Below, one piece after another: positions 34,864-46,104 of a stretch of 64,000 bases of DNA (position 1 is the first letter of the stretch; the number at the start of each line of letters is the position of its first letter). Below the pieces are notes generated by a model that saw only the letters and a list, made by a program, of their open reading frames with translations, was not told where the DNA came from and did not search any database. The translations under genes and the position numbers were made by a program. Source of the DNA: Symbiodinium sp. CCMP2592 (Eukaryota; Sar; Dinophyceae; Suessiales; Symbiodiniaceae); NCBI GenBank assembly GCA_905221615.1, contig CAJNDT010001001.1, forward strand, positions 64,501-128,500. Reading direction: 5' to 3'.

Positions 34864-34951
34864 GCCGGAAAAATGGAATATGATTATCCTAACCCTTCTG
34901 CGGTAAATTATAGGGTATCCTACCATGAAACCATATTCCAACTTTTTGGAG
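34864..34951. mobile_element. MITE family H, copy 2
   Basis: GCCGGAAAAATGGAATATGA ... CATATTCCAACTTTTTGG. The interior (CCTAACCCTTCT...AAATTATAGGGTATCC) is the reverse of copy 1. Confidence 0.75.
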
Positions 34952-34959
34952 TTTCCTTT

Positions 34960-35995
34960 ACTGTTTAGGCGATTTGCCATGGTGATCGCTGTCGCAAAGG
35001 GGGGCGGTTGGTTGTGCAAAGGTGCAGCGATTGCTGCCACCAACGAGGAATTAATTGCGGGCCCATGGACCCTGCGTCCTACACCTTTTCTCCCAGGGCC
35101 TGGCTTTCTTCGCCCTCCGATCTCTCTCAACTTAACCGCAGGTTTTTTTGTCTTTTAGACCTGGGGGTGCCTTCACTGCCACTCTGCGTCCTTCAACCTT
35201 CAGCTCTAACACCCGCAACCCGAAGCATGACGAAATCCGTCCCGAGCGTTCTAAACCTCCCAGCACCGCAAGCCGGAGCCTGAAGCCCCCTAAACCTTCT
35301 ATTTTCGGGGCCCCAATAATTTGACCAGGACCAAAACCCCACTTTGTGGGTTTAATGACTAGATTCTAAACCCCCAGATCCTTATATGCAAACTCCTAAC
35401 CTAAACCCTGAAACCTCAACGCCCCTAAACCCCAAAACGATAGATCCGAATCCCAACACCCAAAACCCTAGAGCCCAGAACCCCTAAACTCTAAACGCTG
35501 TGGGATCTGAGGCCTGGGCTAAAGCCAGCCACCTGCTTTGTTTTTCCACATGAAGGTTTTATCCCAGGGTGTAGGGTTCTAGCTTGGGGTTTATAATAAG
35601 GCTCTAGTTTGGGGAGTAGGGTTCTAGTTTAGGGTTTAGGGCTCTAGTGTGGGGCTTGGGGTTCTAGTTGAGGGAATACGGTTCTAGTTTAGGGCTTGCG
35701 GTGTAGGTCTCTAGTTTGTGGTTTATGGATGTTTACGGATCTAGTACAGGGTTTCGTGCTCTATTTTAGGGCTTTAGAGTTGTAGTTTTGGCCGACGTTT
35801 AAGGCATAGGCAGACTTCACAGCTGGGCATCGAGAAGTTGAATCAGTCTAGAGAAGGTTTAGCCGTCGACAAATCTGAAGCTCTCAATTGGCATCTAAGG
35901 AACTGTCAGAGTCCTCAACTGTATGCTTTTGCTATTGGTGACATACTCGGTTATTACATTCTCACAATTCCAGCCTGTAGTACATTGTAAACCCG
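34960..35995. other. No gene supported; telomere-like decay
   Basis: CCCTAAA-like decay at 35395-35500; a run of TTCTAGTTTAGGGTTTAGGG-type units at 35575-35780. Confidence 0.4.
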
Positions 35996-35999
35996 AAAG

Positions 36000-36117
36000 G
36001 GAGCTGGGAGTTGTCCAAGTCGCTTGTTCGCGTCGGCGAAGAAATGCGAGAACACGCCGAGGAGGCCGACTACAGTGATGAGGTCCGTCCTGTTGACAGG
36101 GCTTCAAATATTCAGGT
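36000..36117 (+). pseudogene. Single coding-like exon fragment
   Basis: The plus frame reads SWELSKSLVRVGEEMREHAE then EADYSDEVRPVDRASNIQ, a charged, helix-like composition unlike the surroundings. It ends at a possible CAG|GT donor at about 36117, where telomere-like sequence (GGCTTTAGGGACTTTAGGG) begins. The left side is also bounded by CCCGAAA-like decay. Probably a captured exon piece. Confidence 0.35.
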
Positions 36118-36586
36118 TCAGGCTTTAGGGACTTTAGGGTTATGCGCTATGGGATTTAGGTTTACGAGGACAAACCGAGAATCAGTCTGCAGCCCTATAC
36201 ACGAATATGCTCGAAGAGCAACGTAGCAGCAAACGCCCCCGACTTTGATACTGTTGTGGAAAAGGTGCATCTACCGTTGTTTCTGGAGGACACCTTGGCA
36301 ACGGCGCATATGGGAAAATACTCAAAACTGTGCACTTGGTAAAAGACCCGCCGCCCCCCCCCCCGCCCTGCAAAAGGATCCAAAACCCACAATCGAAGGA
36401 TCTCCAAATGACTCAAGAACCTCATAAGGACTATGCGGATTATGAAAGTATACTATATCACGCTGTACTACATTATACTTACAAAAATACCAAATGCTCT
36501 ACTATCCTACATGCCCTACAATGAATCAATAGCAGCTCTACGAGCATACTAAGACGATAATCCCTAAACCCAAGCACCCAAACCCT

Positions 36587-36722
36587 ACTCGGAGGGTCGG
36601 GCGGACTTTCTAACTAGTTGTTTTAGGGACTTGTAAGTATACCATAACCCCAATTAGGATGCCATTAAGGGTACTTATAAGTCTACTTACTACCTACTTA
36701 CCAAGTCCCCCGACCCTCCAAG
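36587..36722. mobile_element. MITE family E, copy 1
   Basis: CTCGGAGGGTCGGGCGGACTT and CAAGTCCCCCGACCCTCCAAG inverted ends, inner ACTTGTAAGTA / TACTTATAAGT. Copy 2 at 44743-44873 has the opposite interior order. Confidence 0.8.
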
Positions 36723-36824
36723 TAATAACTGTTTCAGAATGACCGCCTCAGCATGTCCAGCGGACGCCCGCGGATACGCCAGGCTTCTTGTGGAAGGACC
36801 AGTTTGATATCCTGGTAGGTGGTT

Positions 36825-36900
36825 TAGGGCTTACGGTTTAGGTTTTAGGGACTTAGGGTTTAGGGTTTACGGTTTAGGTTTCAGGGATTTAGGGTGCTAG
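36825..36900 (+). repeat. Degenerate TTTAGGG tract
   Basis: GGTTTAGGG, GGTTTACGG and GGTTTAGGTTTTAGGG variants. Confidence 0.8.
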
Positions 36901-36971
36901 CGTTGCTTCTGTGCTCTTCATTGTCCGTTTTACATTGCCGCTGTCATGGCGAGCAGGCCTCGATCTCACTC

Positions 36972-37082
36972 CTAGACCCAAGAATAACCTAGGAAGAAAA
37001 AGGGTGCCCTTTTTGGTTTAAAGGGTGTTATAAGGGAACCTAAACCCTTAAAAAGGGAATAAGGGCCTACTCTGGGTCCTAG
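36972..37082. mobile_element. MITE family B, copy 4
   Basis: CTAGACCCAAGAATAACC ... CCTACTCTGGGTCCTAG. Confidence 0.75.
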
Positions 37083-37089
37083 ACTCTCA

Positions 37090-37950
37090 GGGTTCGGGGC
37101 TATGGTGCAAAGGATATGCGGGATCGAAGCTTGTCATTCATGCGGGGCTTGGCCGAAATTCCAACGACTTCGAACATCACCTAGAAATGTCAGCTTCCCG
37201 CAAGCAATTCCTTTCCCCTACATGATATGAGCCTACACCCTGAACCATGAAGACTAAACTAAACCCCATACTGATATGACAAATGCTGAAGTGCACCACC
37301 CGGCCAGCAGAATTATCTACTACGGGGGGCCGAAACTTCAAAGTAAACCTTACAGCCCCAAAGCTCAATGCTGAACCCACCATTCCGACAAGCTAAATAA
37401 AGCCCCAGAATCACTGCCTCCCGATCCACCAAGTCTAGACCTCACAAGCCTAAAGCCCCACACCCCTAGCCATGATCCCCATCAGGACATGAACGGCTCT
37501 CCCCTCAAAACCTGAACCTCGACATCCACAACCCCAAACCCAACCTTTTTAAAGGGTTTCTGGGTCCCTGGTTTCTTCGTTCTTTCTCAGGGAATGCCTT
37601 CATGGCCACTTCGAAGAAGCGACGCACACAAATTTCTCGCCTCCGCAAATTGTGACATGGGGTTGAATTGAGGTTCAGGTTTGAGAGTTGAAAGTTTAAG
37701 GTTCACGAGTTTCGCGCTTTGAGTTTAAGCTTACCGACAACCAAGATAAACACACCTAGCCTGTTTGTGCTGTGCTTACACAACACATGTACAACGCGCA
37801 TATACAGGTAGATAGGTAGATAGCTAGCTAGATAGATACACGTGTGTGTGTGTGTTCATTATGCGCCTGTCCATGTCCATGTCAATTTTGCTTCCTCTCT
37901 AGTCCATCCTTTGCATCGTCAATGTAAACCCATGACAACCTCCAGCCGGA
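37090..37950. other. No gene supported
   Basis: Mostly CCCTAAA-derived decay and single-copy sequence; a GATA/GT microsatellite patch at 37805-37855. Confidence 0.35.
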
Positions 37951-37953
37951 TGT

Positions 37954-38065
37954 ACTTGGAGGTTCATGGGTACTTGTAAGTAGGGTTATAAGTAGGGTAA
38001 CTATACTTATATCCCATATTAGGGGACATATCACCCCACTTATGACTACCCCTGAACCTCCAAGT
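37954..38065. mobile_element. MITE family D, full copy
   Basis: ACTTGGAGGTTCATGGGTAC ... CTACCCCTGAACCTCCAAGT, interior of repeated ACTTATAA/TTATAAGT. Others: 42491-42586, 44373-44479, partial 20690-20770. Confidence 0.8.
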
Positions 38066-38149
38066 AACTTATCCTAACAGTACCGATGCTGGACATGCTT
38101 TGCAACGGGAGCCCGGACCTGGTTCTTTTCTTATACTACGAAGCCAACA

Positions 38150-38410
38150 ATGACAATATTGGTGTAGCTGTTGCTGCTGCTGCGGTTGCTGTTGTGGCTT
38201 TTGCTGCTGGTGCTGGTGCTATTGATGTTGTTGTTGATGCTGTTGTCGTTGTTGTCGGCGTAGTCGTCGTGGTTGTTGTTATTGGTGTCAGCTGTCGTGT
38301 CGGCGACGACGGCGGTGGTGCCTGTGGTGGTGACTGTGGCGGGGACTGTGATTGTGACCTTGGGCCGCGGGCCGTAGTAACGCCGTAGTAAAGCTGATGA
38401 TGATGATGTC
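38150..38410. repeat. Degenerate GTT/GCT trinucleotide patch
   Basis: A purine/pyrimidine-biased stretch of GTT, GCT, GTC and GTG triplets, open in several frames. Similar patches: 8684-8870, 53240-53960, 56820-57130, 62700-62840. Confidence 0.7.
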
Positions 38411-38672
38411 GTGCAGAAGATGGTCGCTAACATATAGGAATGAACGATCGCGGAAGCAGCATCAAGCGCAAGACGAGCAACTGCAAGGATACTGTGTATG
38501 AGCAAACCTAAAGCCTCAACTCTAAAATAAGCCAAAATCCTAATCTGAACCCCAAACTCTGAAATAACCCTGAACCCTGAAGCCTAAGCCCTAAACCGAG
38601 TCCACCTCGGCAGGGGTCGCGGAAGTCCGACACCACCTTCCACCTGCGAGAGCTCGCTCCGCGACAGCAGAA

Positions 38673-38838
38673 GTAGCTATAAGTGTAGTTACCTTATTTA
38701 TAGCCCTACCTGTCGCCGAAAAGACCTACCTTTGTAAGGAACTACAAACAGAAACCATAGTAAGGAACCCAAAAAACGTAGGTCTTTTCGGCTTTAGGTA
38801 CACATAGTTACTGTGAGTCCCATGGTCCTTGAAGTAGA
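38673..38838. mobile_element. MITE with a second palindromic element nested inside
   Basis: The outer sequence (TAGCTATAAGTGTAGTTACC ... AGTCCCATGGTCCTTGAAGT) resembles the D/E-type segment at 32962-33025. Inside it, 38714-38792 is a separate near-perfect inverted repeat, GCCGAAAAGACCTACC / GGTAGGTCTTTTCGGC-like. Confidence 0.6.
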
Positions 38839-38960
38839 GCCCTAAACGGCGGAGGTGGAAACCGTTTAAATCGGAGACAAACAGCCGAGGGACTGTGGGC
38901 TTACATGCAACCTGCGGTGAGAGGGACTTATGGGGTGTAGCGCCTGGTGTTCAGTGTGTA

Positions 38961-39070
38961 ATGTAGGGGCCTTAACCAGTAGATCAGTAGAACAAGGTTT
39001 TGGGGCCCATTCTATTATTTATAATAAGGATCCGACAAAATGTTATAGGCAACTAAAACGACCCCTATAT
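38961..39070. mobile_element. MITE family C, copy 5
   Basis: ATGTAGGGGCCTTAACC ... GACCCCTATAT. Confidence 0.6.
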
Positions 39071-39079
39071 TGCGGTTCT

Positions 39080-39780
39080 TCGGTGTGACTGTGGGGCTCC
39101 GATAGAAGTTGCAAGGTATTAGATCCGAGGTTCTGGGATTTCTGGGCACTAAGGTTCGTGGCTCCCAAACCCAAACTCCCGATTTTCCGGGCTTGGCTTC
39201 TTCGCGGGTGGTGTATTTTCATGAGCAGCATATTTGGGGACTAGAAGGGGATATCTTGGTCTATGATTCTAGCCCCCTGCCTCCCCTGCCTGTACACAGT
39301 TCTACGCGGTTTGGGGCCGGCTCTGGGTGGAAGGCACGCGATTATTCACTGGGCGATTGAAAATCAGGGGGAAATGGACCCAGATTATCGAATCTTGGTC
39401 CAGCTTACTGGAACTGAAAACCTCTTGCAAACACGATGCTGTCGCAGCGATACAAGCAACACCTGCAAGATGGACGTGTTCAGCATACAACCCTGGACCC
39501 CAACAGACCCCAGCCTAAAGCCCATAAACTCTAAACCCAAGATCCCGAAACCCTAAACCCCCTATAAACCCTAGTACTTCTCTCTGCTTGGTGGCTTAGG
39601 GCTTTTTATGGGGGTCACGGCCTGCAAACGGTACGCGATGAGGATCTCCTCGTGTAAGGCGGTTCTTCGATGTAAGGGTTTCCGGTTTAGGGATTAGGGA
39701 TGAGGGTTTAGGGTTTATAGGGTTTAGGGATTCGGATTTGAGGGTTCAGTGTTTAGGTTCAGGAGTTGAGGGTTTGCGCA
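39080..39780. other. No gene supported
   Basis: Open frames on both strands at 39260-39560 lack a clear coding signature; telomere-like decay at 39690-39760. Confidence 0.3.
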
Positions 39781-39788
39781 GTTCCCAC

Positions 39789-39900
39789 CTAGACCCAAGA
39801 GTAACCTAGGAATAAAAAGGGTGCCCTTTTTGGTTTAAAGGGGCTTTTAAGGGAACCTGAACCCTTAAAAAGGGAATAAGGGCCCTACTCCAGGTCCTAG
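39789..39900. mobile_element. MITE family B, copy 5
   Basis: CTAGACCCAAGAGTAACC ... CCTACTCCAGGTCCTAG. Confidence 0.75.
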
Positions 39901-39981
39901 CCACTGTTACGGTTCCATGGGGCCTGCAGGGTTTATCTGCGGTGTTTGGAGTTGAGGATCCTGTGTTGGCTTTCCGGATGT

Positions 39982-40103
39982 CCTTGAGGACGAAATGAAC
40001 CCTAAAAGGGTTTTAAGTTTTAAGGTTCATATACCATATAGGGATTCATCATATATTCTATGGGTATAAGGCCCCTACTTTCAAGGGTCATCTGGTCCTT
40101 CAG
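39982..40103. mobile_element. MITE family I, copy 2
   Basis: Same ends as 9831-9940, with a slightly longer loop. Confidence 0.7.
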
Positions 40104-40109
40104 GGTGGT

Positions 40110-40515
40110 TGAAGGTGCAGGCGCAGGGATCACCCCAACCTAAAGCGCACACTCAAATTTCAAACACACAGCAAACCCCGTAATCTCAAACGCGAGATGC
40201 ACACAAGATTCCCGTAAGTACATCTGTAGATGCTTGCATAATGAGACACAATTTGGTATAGCATGCATAAAAGACGAAGAGACAGACATCCATGCATGCA
40301 GGCGTATGTGCATGCAGGCAGACAGACCGAAAGGCATAAGTGCGCACATACAAGCATGCATCCACACGTAAGACATACTTTGTATTCGTTAAAAACCGCA
40401 CCACACCTTCGGCGGGACAAAACAACATAGGTAGACTCAGGTAGACTGGGAAATTAGATGTTCGAGCTGCGGAACATCAGGGGATCCGAATTCAAAACCC
40501 CAACGAGAGAGATCC
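40110..40515. other. No gene; CATGCA-rich patch
   Basis: Contains ATGCATGCAGGC-type alternating sequence at 40285-40365. No supported exon. Confidence 0.35.
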
Positions 40516-40520
40516 TCACC

Positions 40521-40625
40521 ATGGGGTTTCCGAAAATGGGGGAAACCTAATATAGTACCAAAAATAGTAGGATCCCTTTTAAAGGACCCCAAGTTAAGGT
40601 GCCCCGAATTTGCGGAAACTCCCAT
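40521..40625. mobile_element. MITE family A, copy 3
   Basis: ATGGGGTTTCCGAAAATGGG ... TTGCGGAAACTCCCAT. Confidence 0.75.
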
Positions 40626-40629
40626 ACAG

Positions 40630-41830
40630 ACACTCTTCAAGGACCCGAAGCACCGTCCCCCTGCTTTCTATCGATCTTATTCCTGGCACCCTGAGTTGCG
40701 CCAGTCTTCATGCTCGAATGCCCGGTCTTCTCAATCTAAGGGGCTGTAAGTTGTTGGAGAGTCGTCAATCAAGGTGTCCGCCATTTACAGCGCTTGATAG
40801 AGTTTGGCTGAGTTATCTTCAAGAACCGTTGATCTTTATGCACATGGGGATTCATGCACTCAGGATCCTGCTACTTGGGTTGAAGTAGTGCCGGCCCCCC
40901 CCCCTTAAATGTTTCAACGGTGTGCTCAAACCCAAAAGGCACTTGAAACCCAAGACCTGAGACTCCTATGACCTGAGACTCCTATGACGACTTACTCCCC
41001 TAAGAAGCCACGGAAATAAAAGGTTAAACTTTCCGATTCCTACTAAACTCTAAGAACCCAAAAAGTTTAAATGTTGGGTATTGGGATCTAAAATGAATCT
41101 GCGAATCCGAAAAAGCCTTAAAACCTGGGGGACCAGGGTTGAGACTTTTAAGGTGGCTGAAACCTTACGCCCTACACCCAAAATCCGAAACCCCAAACCC
41201 CGAAACCCTAGACCCCAAATCCAAAACCCTAGACCCCCAAACCCAAACTCCAAACCCTAAAACCCTAAATCCTGAAACCCTAAAACCCCAAATCCTAAAT
41301 CCTAAACGCCCCTATTTGAGGGTTTTTTTCTGCTTCGGCCCTTCCGCCCCTGAAGTCCGGAGTGCTGGCGCCTGGAATTGAGGCTCCCGGAGTTCTGCCG
41401 GCTGAAGCAGCGACCTCTCAGAAAGGAAGACGGGCTCTAAACAAAACCAAATAGGCAGGGTCTAAGGGTTCAGGGTTTGGGGATTCAGGGTTTAAGGTTT
41501 ACGGGTTTCTGACTCTAGCGGTTTGCTGGTGTTTGGTATTTCTTTGAGGGCTTCGGAGAGAATCTCAACAAATCTGCAATGTTTGCGAAGCTGGCCCTTG
41601 AAATCCCAATGAACAATATTCCCCTCATGCAATGAACAGTACTGGCAAACATTCAAATCTCGATTTAATTCCCTCTCATATGATCAGTTGACTTGGCAAA
41701 AATTGAGATCCAGCAAACTCTACAGTCTCTTATCGGCTGAGAAAGCATGGTACTGATATCCACGCATACATCACGTCCTAGAAACACACTCACCAATATC
41801 CCTAAGCAGCCGTATATGCAATAAGTAAAA
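40630..41830. other. Gene-poor; CCCTAAA-like decay
   Basis: A family J-like segment at 40985-41065, then a long CCCAAAACC/CCCTAAA decay tract at 41165-41310. Confidence 0.4.
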
Positions 41831-41836
41831 CCCCTG

Positions 41837-41940
41837 ATTGGAAGCTCTGCATCATGTGCAGCGCGCCTCCACGAGTAAGACAGATGCTCGACGGATACGC
41901 GCTGCAGAAAGTTGCCTGCAAGAGCGGAACCGGAAAGCAA
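41837..41940 (-). pseudogene. Coding-like exon fragment
   Basis: The minus frame reads SALAGNFLQRVSVEHLSYSW then RRAAHDAELPIRG, ending at a possible GG|GTTTTA donor. Continuing the frame downstream gives a hydrophobic stretch to 41665 that may be intron. Isolated and unidentified. Confidence 0.3.
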
Positions 41941-41949
41941 AGACCCAGT

Positions 41950-42485
41950 AGCTAGTAGCCCTTCTATCTTCTAATGGTAACCCTCATCATGGCAAGCCAT
42001 CTTGTCATAATTAGTATCACTTACAGTGGCCTTTATCGTATTATTAGTGGTGGAAGAAATGTAAACGACAGCGGTGACAAGTCTCCTAAACTCTCAAAGC
42101 ATAAGTGCTATAGATATTAGACCGTGCACTGCCAAAGAGACGAAAGACCTAGCACCCAAACGGCGGAATCCCAAAAGCAGACGACAGCAACGAAAGCAAT
42201 ACTAAGGACCCAATACCGTGATGCTCCTAAATACCGACTACAGCCCAAGACACCCCGAATAAAACCCCTAAGCCCTAAACCCTAAACTAAAAACCAAAAC
42301 CCCAACGATGAAACAACCTACAAAACACTGAGCCCAAAAGCGCTGCTAACTCACTGAAACCTATAACCCTTAAAGCCCTGAACCTAAAGATTTCTTAAAG
42401 GAGCCCTTGAAGGAGCCTTCCCAAGGAACCCTTCAAAAGAGACCCTTGCAGGGAAGCCTCAACCCTGGCAAGGCTACTACAAAAC
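41950..42485. other. No gene supported
   Basis: Unique and CCCTAAA-decayed sequence. Confidence 0.3.
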
Positions 42486-42490
42486 TGTGC

Positions 42491-42586
42491 ATGGAGGTTC
42501 ATGGGTAGTTATAAGTAGAATTGTGGTTACAACCCATGGTAGGGGACTTATAACCCCACTTATAATAACCACCCAGGAACCTCCAG
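42491..42586. mobile_element. MITE family D, copy 3
   Basis: TGGAGGTTCATGGGTAGTTA ... ACCACCCAGGAACCTCCA. Confidence 0.75.
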
Positions 42587-42664
42587 AGTAAAGTGCCCGT
42601 AAAACCCCCTGCACCCTAAAGCCTAAACCCGAAACCCGCAAACCCTAAACCCCTAAACCCCTGC

Positions 42665-43444
42665 GCCGGTACTCCCGCTTGCAGGCCGTGTCGTTGTGAC
42701 GCGGCTCCGCAAGTTTGGTGTCGGCCTCCGGGTTTGGCGCGCTAGCATGTGGACCGTGACGTGGTGTGAAGTCGCGCGCGGGTGCTCCAGCCTCCTGGGA
42801 ATTTTTCTCTTCCTGCTTCAGCTTGGCACGCGCCTCTTTCTTCTTCGTATTTTCCTTGTCTTTCTTGCGGGGCGCAGAATGCGTCTCGGACGCCGAATTA
42901 GCTGCTTCCTTTTCTCGCTCTTATTTTTTGGCCCGGGCAGCGGAGCCGCATTTCTTTTCCCGGGCCTCCTTTTTGGCTTCCTTTCGGGCTTGTTTCTCTT
43001 CGAAGGAAGCGCCCTTGCCGCTCGTCCAGCCGGCCTCATGCGTTATTTCAACCAGCCACGGAAGCATACAGCACAAGGAGCGGTGCCTTGTACTCGGCGG
43101 ACTTCCAGTGAAGCCAGCCGTCGATGTGGTCCCGGAAGGCTTCAAGAGCCCCTACGGGTACGCCCAGCCAGCACGGGAGGTTTCTGTCTGATGATTTCGA
43201 CATCGACGCCTAATTTCACCCGTGCTTCTCGGGTTGTCGACATGTTGGAGTACAGGTCGGCAAAGCCGTTGCGGACGTGAAGCTCCGTCGGTAGGACTAC
43301 AAGAGTCACCAGGTTGAAGTGGCCTCGGAATTCGCACTCTGGAACGCAACTGTGGCGCTTGCTGACTGAGTCAATTGCACTCCAGCTCCTCCTGGACTTG
43401 CCGCCACCCCGGCCTTTACATTTCGGGGCTGGATGCACCTCCAC
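42665..43444 (-). pseudogene. Broken gene with two frame changes and an in-frame TAA
   Basis: Family not recognised. The minus strand reads a coherent protein only by changing frame: 43444-43142 (ECEFRGHFNLVTLVVLPTEL, FADLYSNMSTTREARVKLG); then, from about 43155, another frame (LEAFRDHIDGWLHWKSAEYK); then, from about 43050, a third (EITHEAGWTSGKGASFEEKQ) running into a Lys/Glu-rich tail. An in-frame TAA at about 42930 interrupts AARAKK/EREKEAANSASE, and the tail then stays open to 42670. Introns could explain some of this, but I found no GT-AG pair for these joins. The coding sequence ends where TTTAGGG-like repeats start (42600-42665), which supply the final stop. Confidence 0.55.
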
Positions 43445-43449
43445 GTCAA

Positions 43450-43840
43450 TCTAAGGGCACCCGCCTTGGAAGGGGTGTGGCTCAGCCGCCGCGGGCTTTG
43501 CCGGAGCACGTCCTCCGGAAGTGTCAGGAGCGCTGCATGGGCAGCGTTTTACGGGGGTGCCTTTCTTGGTCCCGAGGTTCGGAGCATGTCCGTCGCGGCC
43601 TCATGAGGCTTCTTACAGAACTCTAATTGCATATTGGAGCAAACACGGTCGACGGCCTCCGCACAGCTTGTGAAAAAGCTTACGCTTATTGATGCGCCTC
43701 CCTCTTCGTCTCTCGAGCCTCTTCTTCCTGTCTGGCAAAAGAACAGATTCTGCGGAGAGTATAGTTTGGGTGGCCGGGGTGGGTTTGCGAGCAACGCGAG
43801 CTCGCGGCCCGGGGCGTTTCACATCCTAGCCCTCGCCTGA
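43450..43840. other. GC-rich stretch beside the broken gene, no model
   Basis: GC content stays as high as in the pseudogene, so it may be more of the same gene (minus frames 43549-43822 are open). No frame is clearly coding. Confidence 0.3.
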
Positions 43841-43844
43841 CACA

Positions 43845-44212
43845 CCCTAAACCCTAAACCCTAAGCCCTACACCCCCAACCCCTAAACCCTAAACCCCTA
43901 AACCCCTAAACCCTAAACCCCTAACCCCTAAACCCTAAACCCCCAAACCCTAAACCCTTATAAACCCTAAACCCCTAAACCCTTATAAACCCTAAACCCT
44001 TATAAACCCATGAACCCTAAACCGTAAACCCCTAAACCCTAAACCCCTAACCCCTAAACCCTAAACCCCCAAACCCTAAACCCTTATAAACCCTAAACCC
44101 CTAAACCCGTGTAAACCCTAAACCCCTAAACCGTAAACCCCTAAACCCTAAACCGTAAATCCCTAAACCGTAAACCCCTAACCCTAAACCGTAAACCCCT
44201 AAACCCTAAACA
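43845..44212 (-). repeat. Long degenerate CCCTAAA array with higher-order units
   Basis: About 370 bp of CCCTAAA, CCCCTAAA and CCGTAAA. The inserted module CCCTTATAAACCCTAAAC recurs several times, giving a higher-order repeat. Confidence 0.9.
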
Positions 44213-44372
44213 CGGCCTTCCGCAATGGCTTTCGACCGGGTGGCCAGGTCCTCAGCCAAGGCGCCCCCGTGACCGCGGAGTTCCACCTCAACTTAAAAAG
44301 GTTCAGGGGTAGTTCTAGGGGTTCCTTTAAGGGTCCCTTTAAAGGATCGGTAGGGATTTAGGGTTTAGGGTC

Positions 44373-44479
44373 TAGGGGCTTATGGGTAGCTATAAGTGGG
44401 GTGATAAGTCCCCTAATTGGGTTATAAGTATAGTTATCCTATGTATAACCCTACTTATGAGTACCCATGAACCTCCAAG
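44373..44479. mobile_element. MITE family D, copy 4
   Basis: GGGGCTTATGGGTAGCTATA ... GAGTACCCATGAACCTCCA; the left end is worn. Confidence 0.7.
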
Positions 44480-44742
44480 AGCGGGTTTCTTCCTCTAAGA
44501 GGGCGCTTGAAGGGCTTTTTGTGTGATCCTTTGAGGGCTCCTTTTGTAGGGATTCTGGGGTTTACTGTAGGGCTTTTGAATTTGTTTTGGGCTGTTGAGC
44601 TTGAGGATCGGTGTTGGGTTCGGCGCCTTGTGAGACTTCGTTCTTGCTTAAGGGTTTGGGGTTTGGGTGCTTCTGAGGCTTCTTTTGGGGTGGGAGTGGT
44701 TATGAAGGCACCTGTATTAAACCCTGAACCCTAAGGATTCAC

Positions 44743-44873
44743 TACTTGGAGGGTCGGGGGACTTAGTAGGTAGTAAGTAGACTTATAAGTACCCTAAAAG
44801 GGACCTTAATTGGGGTTCTGGTACTTATAAGTCCCTAAAATAACCAGATACTAAGTCCCCTGACCCTCCAAGT
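44743..44873. mobile_element. MITE family E, copy 2
   Basis: ACTTGGAGGGTCGGGGGACT and its near-perfect inverse ending GACCCTCCAAGT. Confidence 0.85.
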
Positions 44874-44879
44874 ACCCCA

Positions 44880-45165
44880 CCTAAGACACGTTGCACCGAA
44901 GCTCTGGACGCTCGGGGCCCGATAACCTCACAAAACCAGAAAACCTAGACTTGAAACCAGAGGGGTTTAGGAGTTTAGGGCCTAGGGGTTTAGGGGTTTA
45001 GGGTTCAGGGTTTAGAGGTTTAGGGTTGAGGGGTTCACGGTTTCGGGGTTTAGGGTTCTAGAGCCTCATAAACAGAATAGGGTCTTGGGGAATATTCTAC
45101 CATCATCATAATGTGGAATCCCCAAAATAGTTCGTGTGGGCTTGTTTTAGGTTTGCGGGGTTCTC
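44880..45165. repeat. TTTAGGG-like tract and worn family C copy
   Basis: TTTAGGG/TTTAGGGGTT units at 44965-45058, then a family C-like middle (AATAGGGTCTTGGGGAATATT) to 45135. Confidence 0.6.
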
Positions 45166-45169
45166 GATA

Positions 45170-45261
45170 ATTAAAGGGTTTAAGTTAAGTTGCCATAATA
45201 GGGATCTGTAGTAAGTGATACGGTTCCCTTATTATGGTAACTTAAATTTAATTAAACCCTT
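45170..45261. mobile_element. Palindromic MITE (AATTAAAGGGTTTAAGTTAA)
   Basis: ATTAAAGGGTTTAAGTTAAG ... CTTAAATTTAATTAAACCCTTT, with inner inverted TTGCCATAATAGGGA / TCCCTTATTATGGTAA. Confidence 0.75.
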
Positions 45262-45366
45262 TACCCAAAAACGCAGTTTAGGGATTTCGGGCTAAGAGCT
45301 GTGGTGCATGGACTCGGTATGCTTGCCTGCAGTCTACGAAACAAGGCTGGAGCAACATTGTCTAGA

Positions 45367-45458
45367 TGGGGCTTTTAAAGCCTTTGAAAAATATTAGTAA
45401 GTAAGATCCTCTTAAGCCCAATAAGGGAAAATATAAAAAGTCCCAAAAGCCCTACCCA
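45367..45458. mobile_element. MITE family K, copy 1
   Basis: TGGGGCTTTTAAAGCC ... GTCCCAAAAGCCCTACCCA around AATATTAGTAAGTAAGATCC. Near-identical copy at 62421-62512. Confidence 0.75.
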
Positions 45459-45549
45459 GTTGCGAATGATGGAGGCCCCTGTCCGAGACACATGGACACG
45501 AACGAAGCATGTTTGACATGGCCTCGGAGCACCCTTACAAACGCGGGGT

Positions 45550-46100
45550 AGCCCCCCCCCCCCAGTACCCCTGAACCCTTAAACCCCCGCAAGCCCCTAT
45601 AAAGCCCATAAATTCCTAAACCCCCAAACACCTACAAACCCCCAGTTAAATATTCCTAAACCCCTAAACCATAAGCCCCTAAACCTTAAACCGAGCCCCC
45701 AAACCCTAAACGCTAAACCACTGTAAGCCCCTAAACCCCTAAACCCTATAGCCAAAATACAATGAGAACCTGTCACCCTCTGAGGTCGGCCGCCTCCTGC
45801 TCCCAAGCCTTGGCCAAGCGCTTGATCAACGCCTGCCCCGGACTCGGGGGTGGGGGTTTAGGGTTTAGGGTTTAGGGGGAGGTTAAGATTTTACATCTCA
45901 CTTTGAGAGTTAGTTCAGGGTTTATGAGGGTTTAGGGTTTGGGGTTGACTAGGGCTTTTAAGGTTTATTGGGGTTCGAGGTTAAGGGTGTTGAGGGGTCC
46001 TTATACTTATATTTAGTTGGAATTCAGTAACCCCCACGGCTTAGGGCGTAAAGTTCAGGGTTTCGGGTTGCGGTAGGGCATTAAGGGGTTATATGTAGCT
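45550..46100. repeat. Degenerate telomere-like stretch, both orientations
   Basis: CCCCTAAACC decay at 45560-45750, then GGGTTTAGGG decay at 45845-46075. The strand switch lies at about 45800. Confidence 0.75.
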
Positions 46101-46104
46101 TCAG

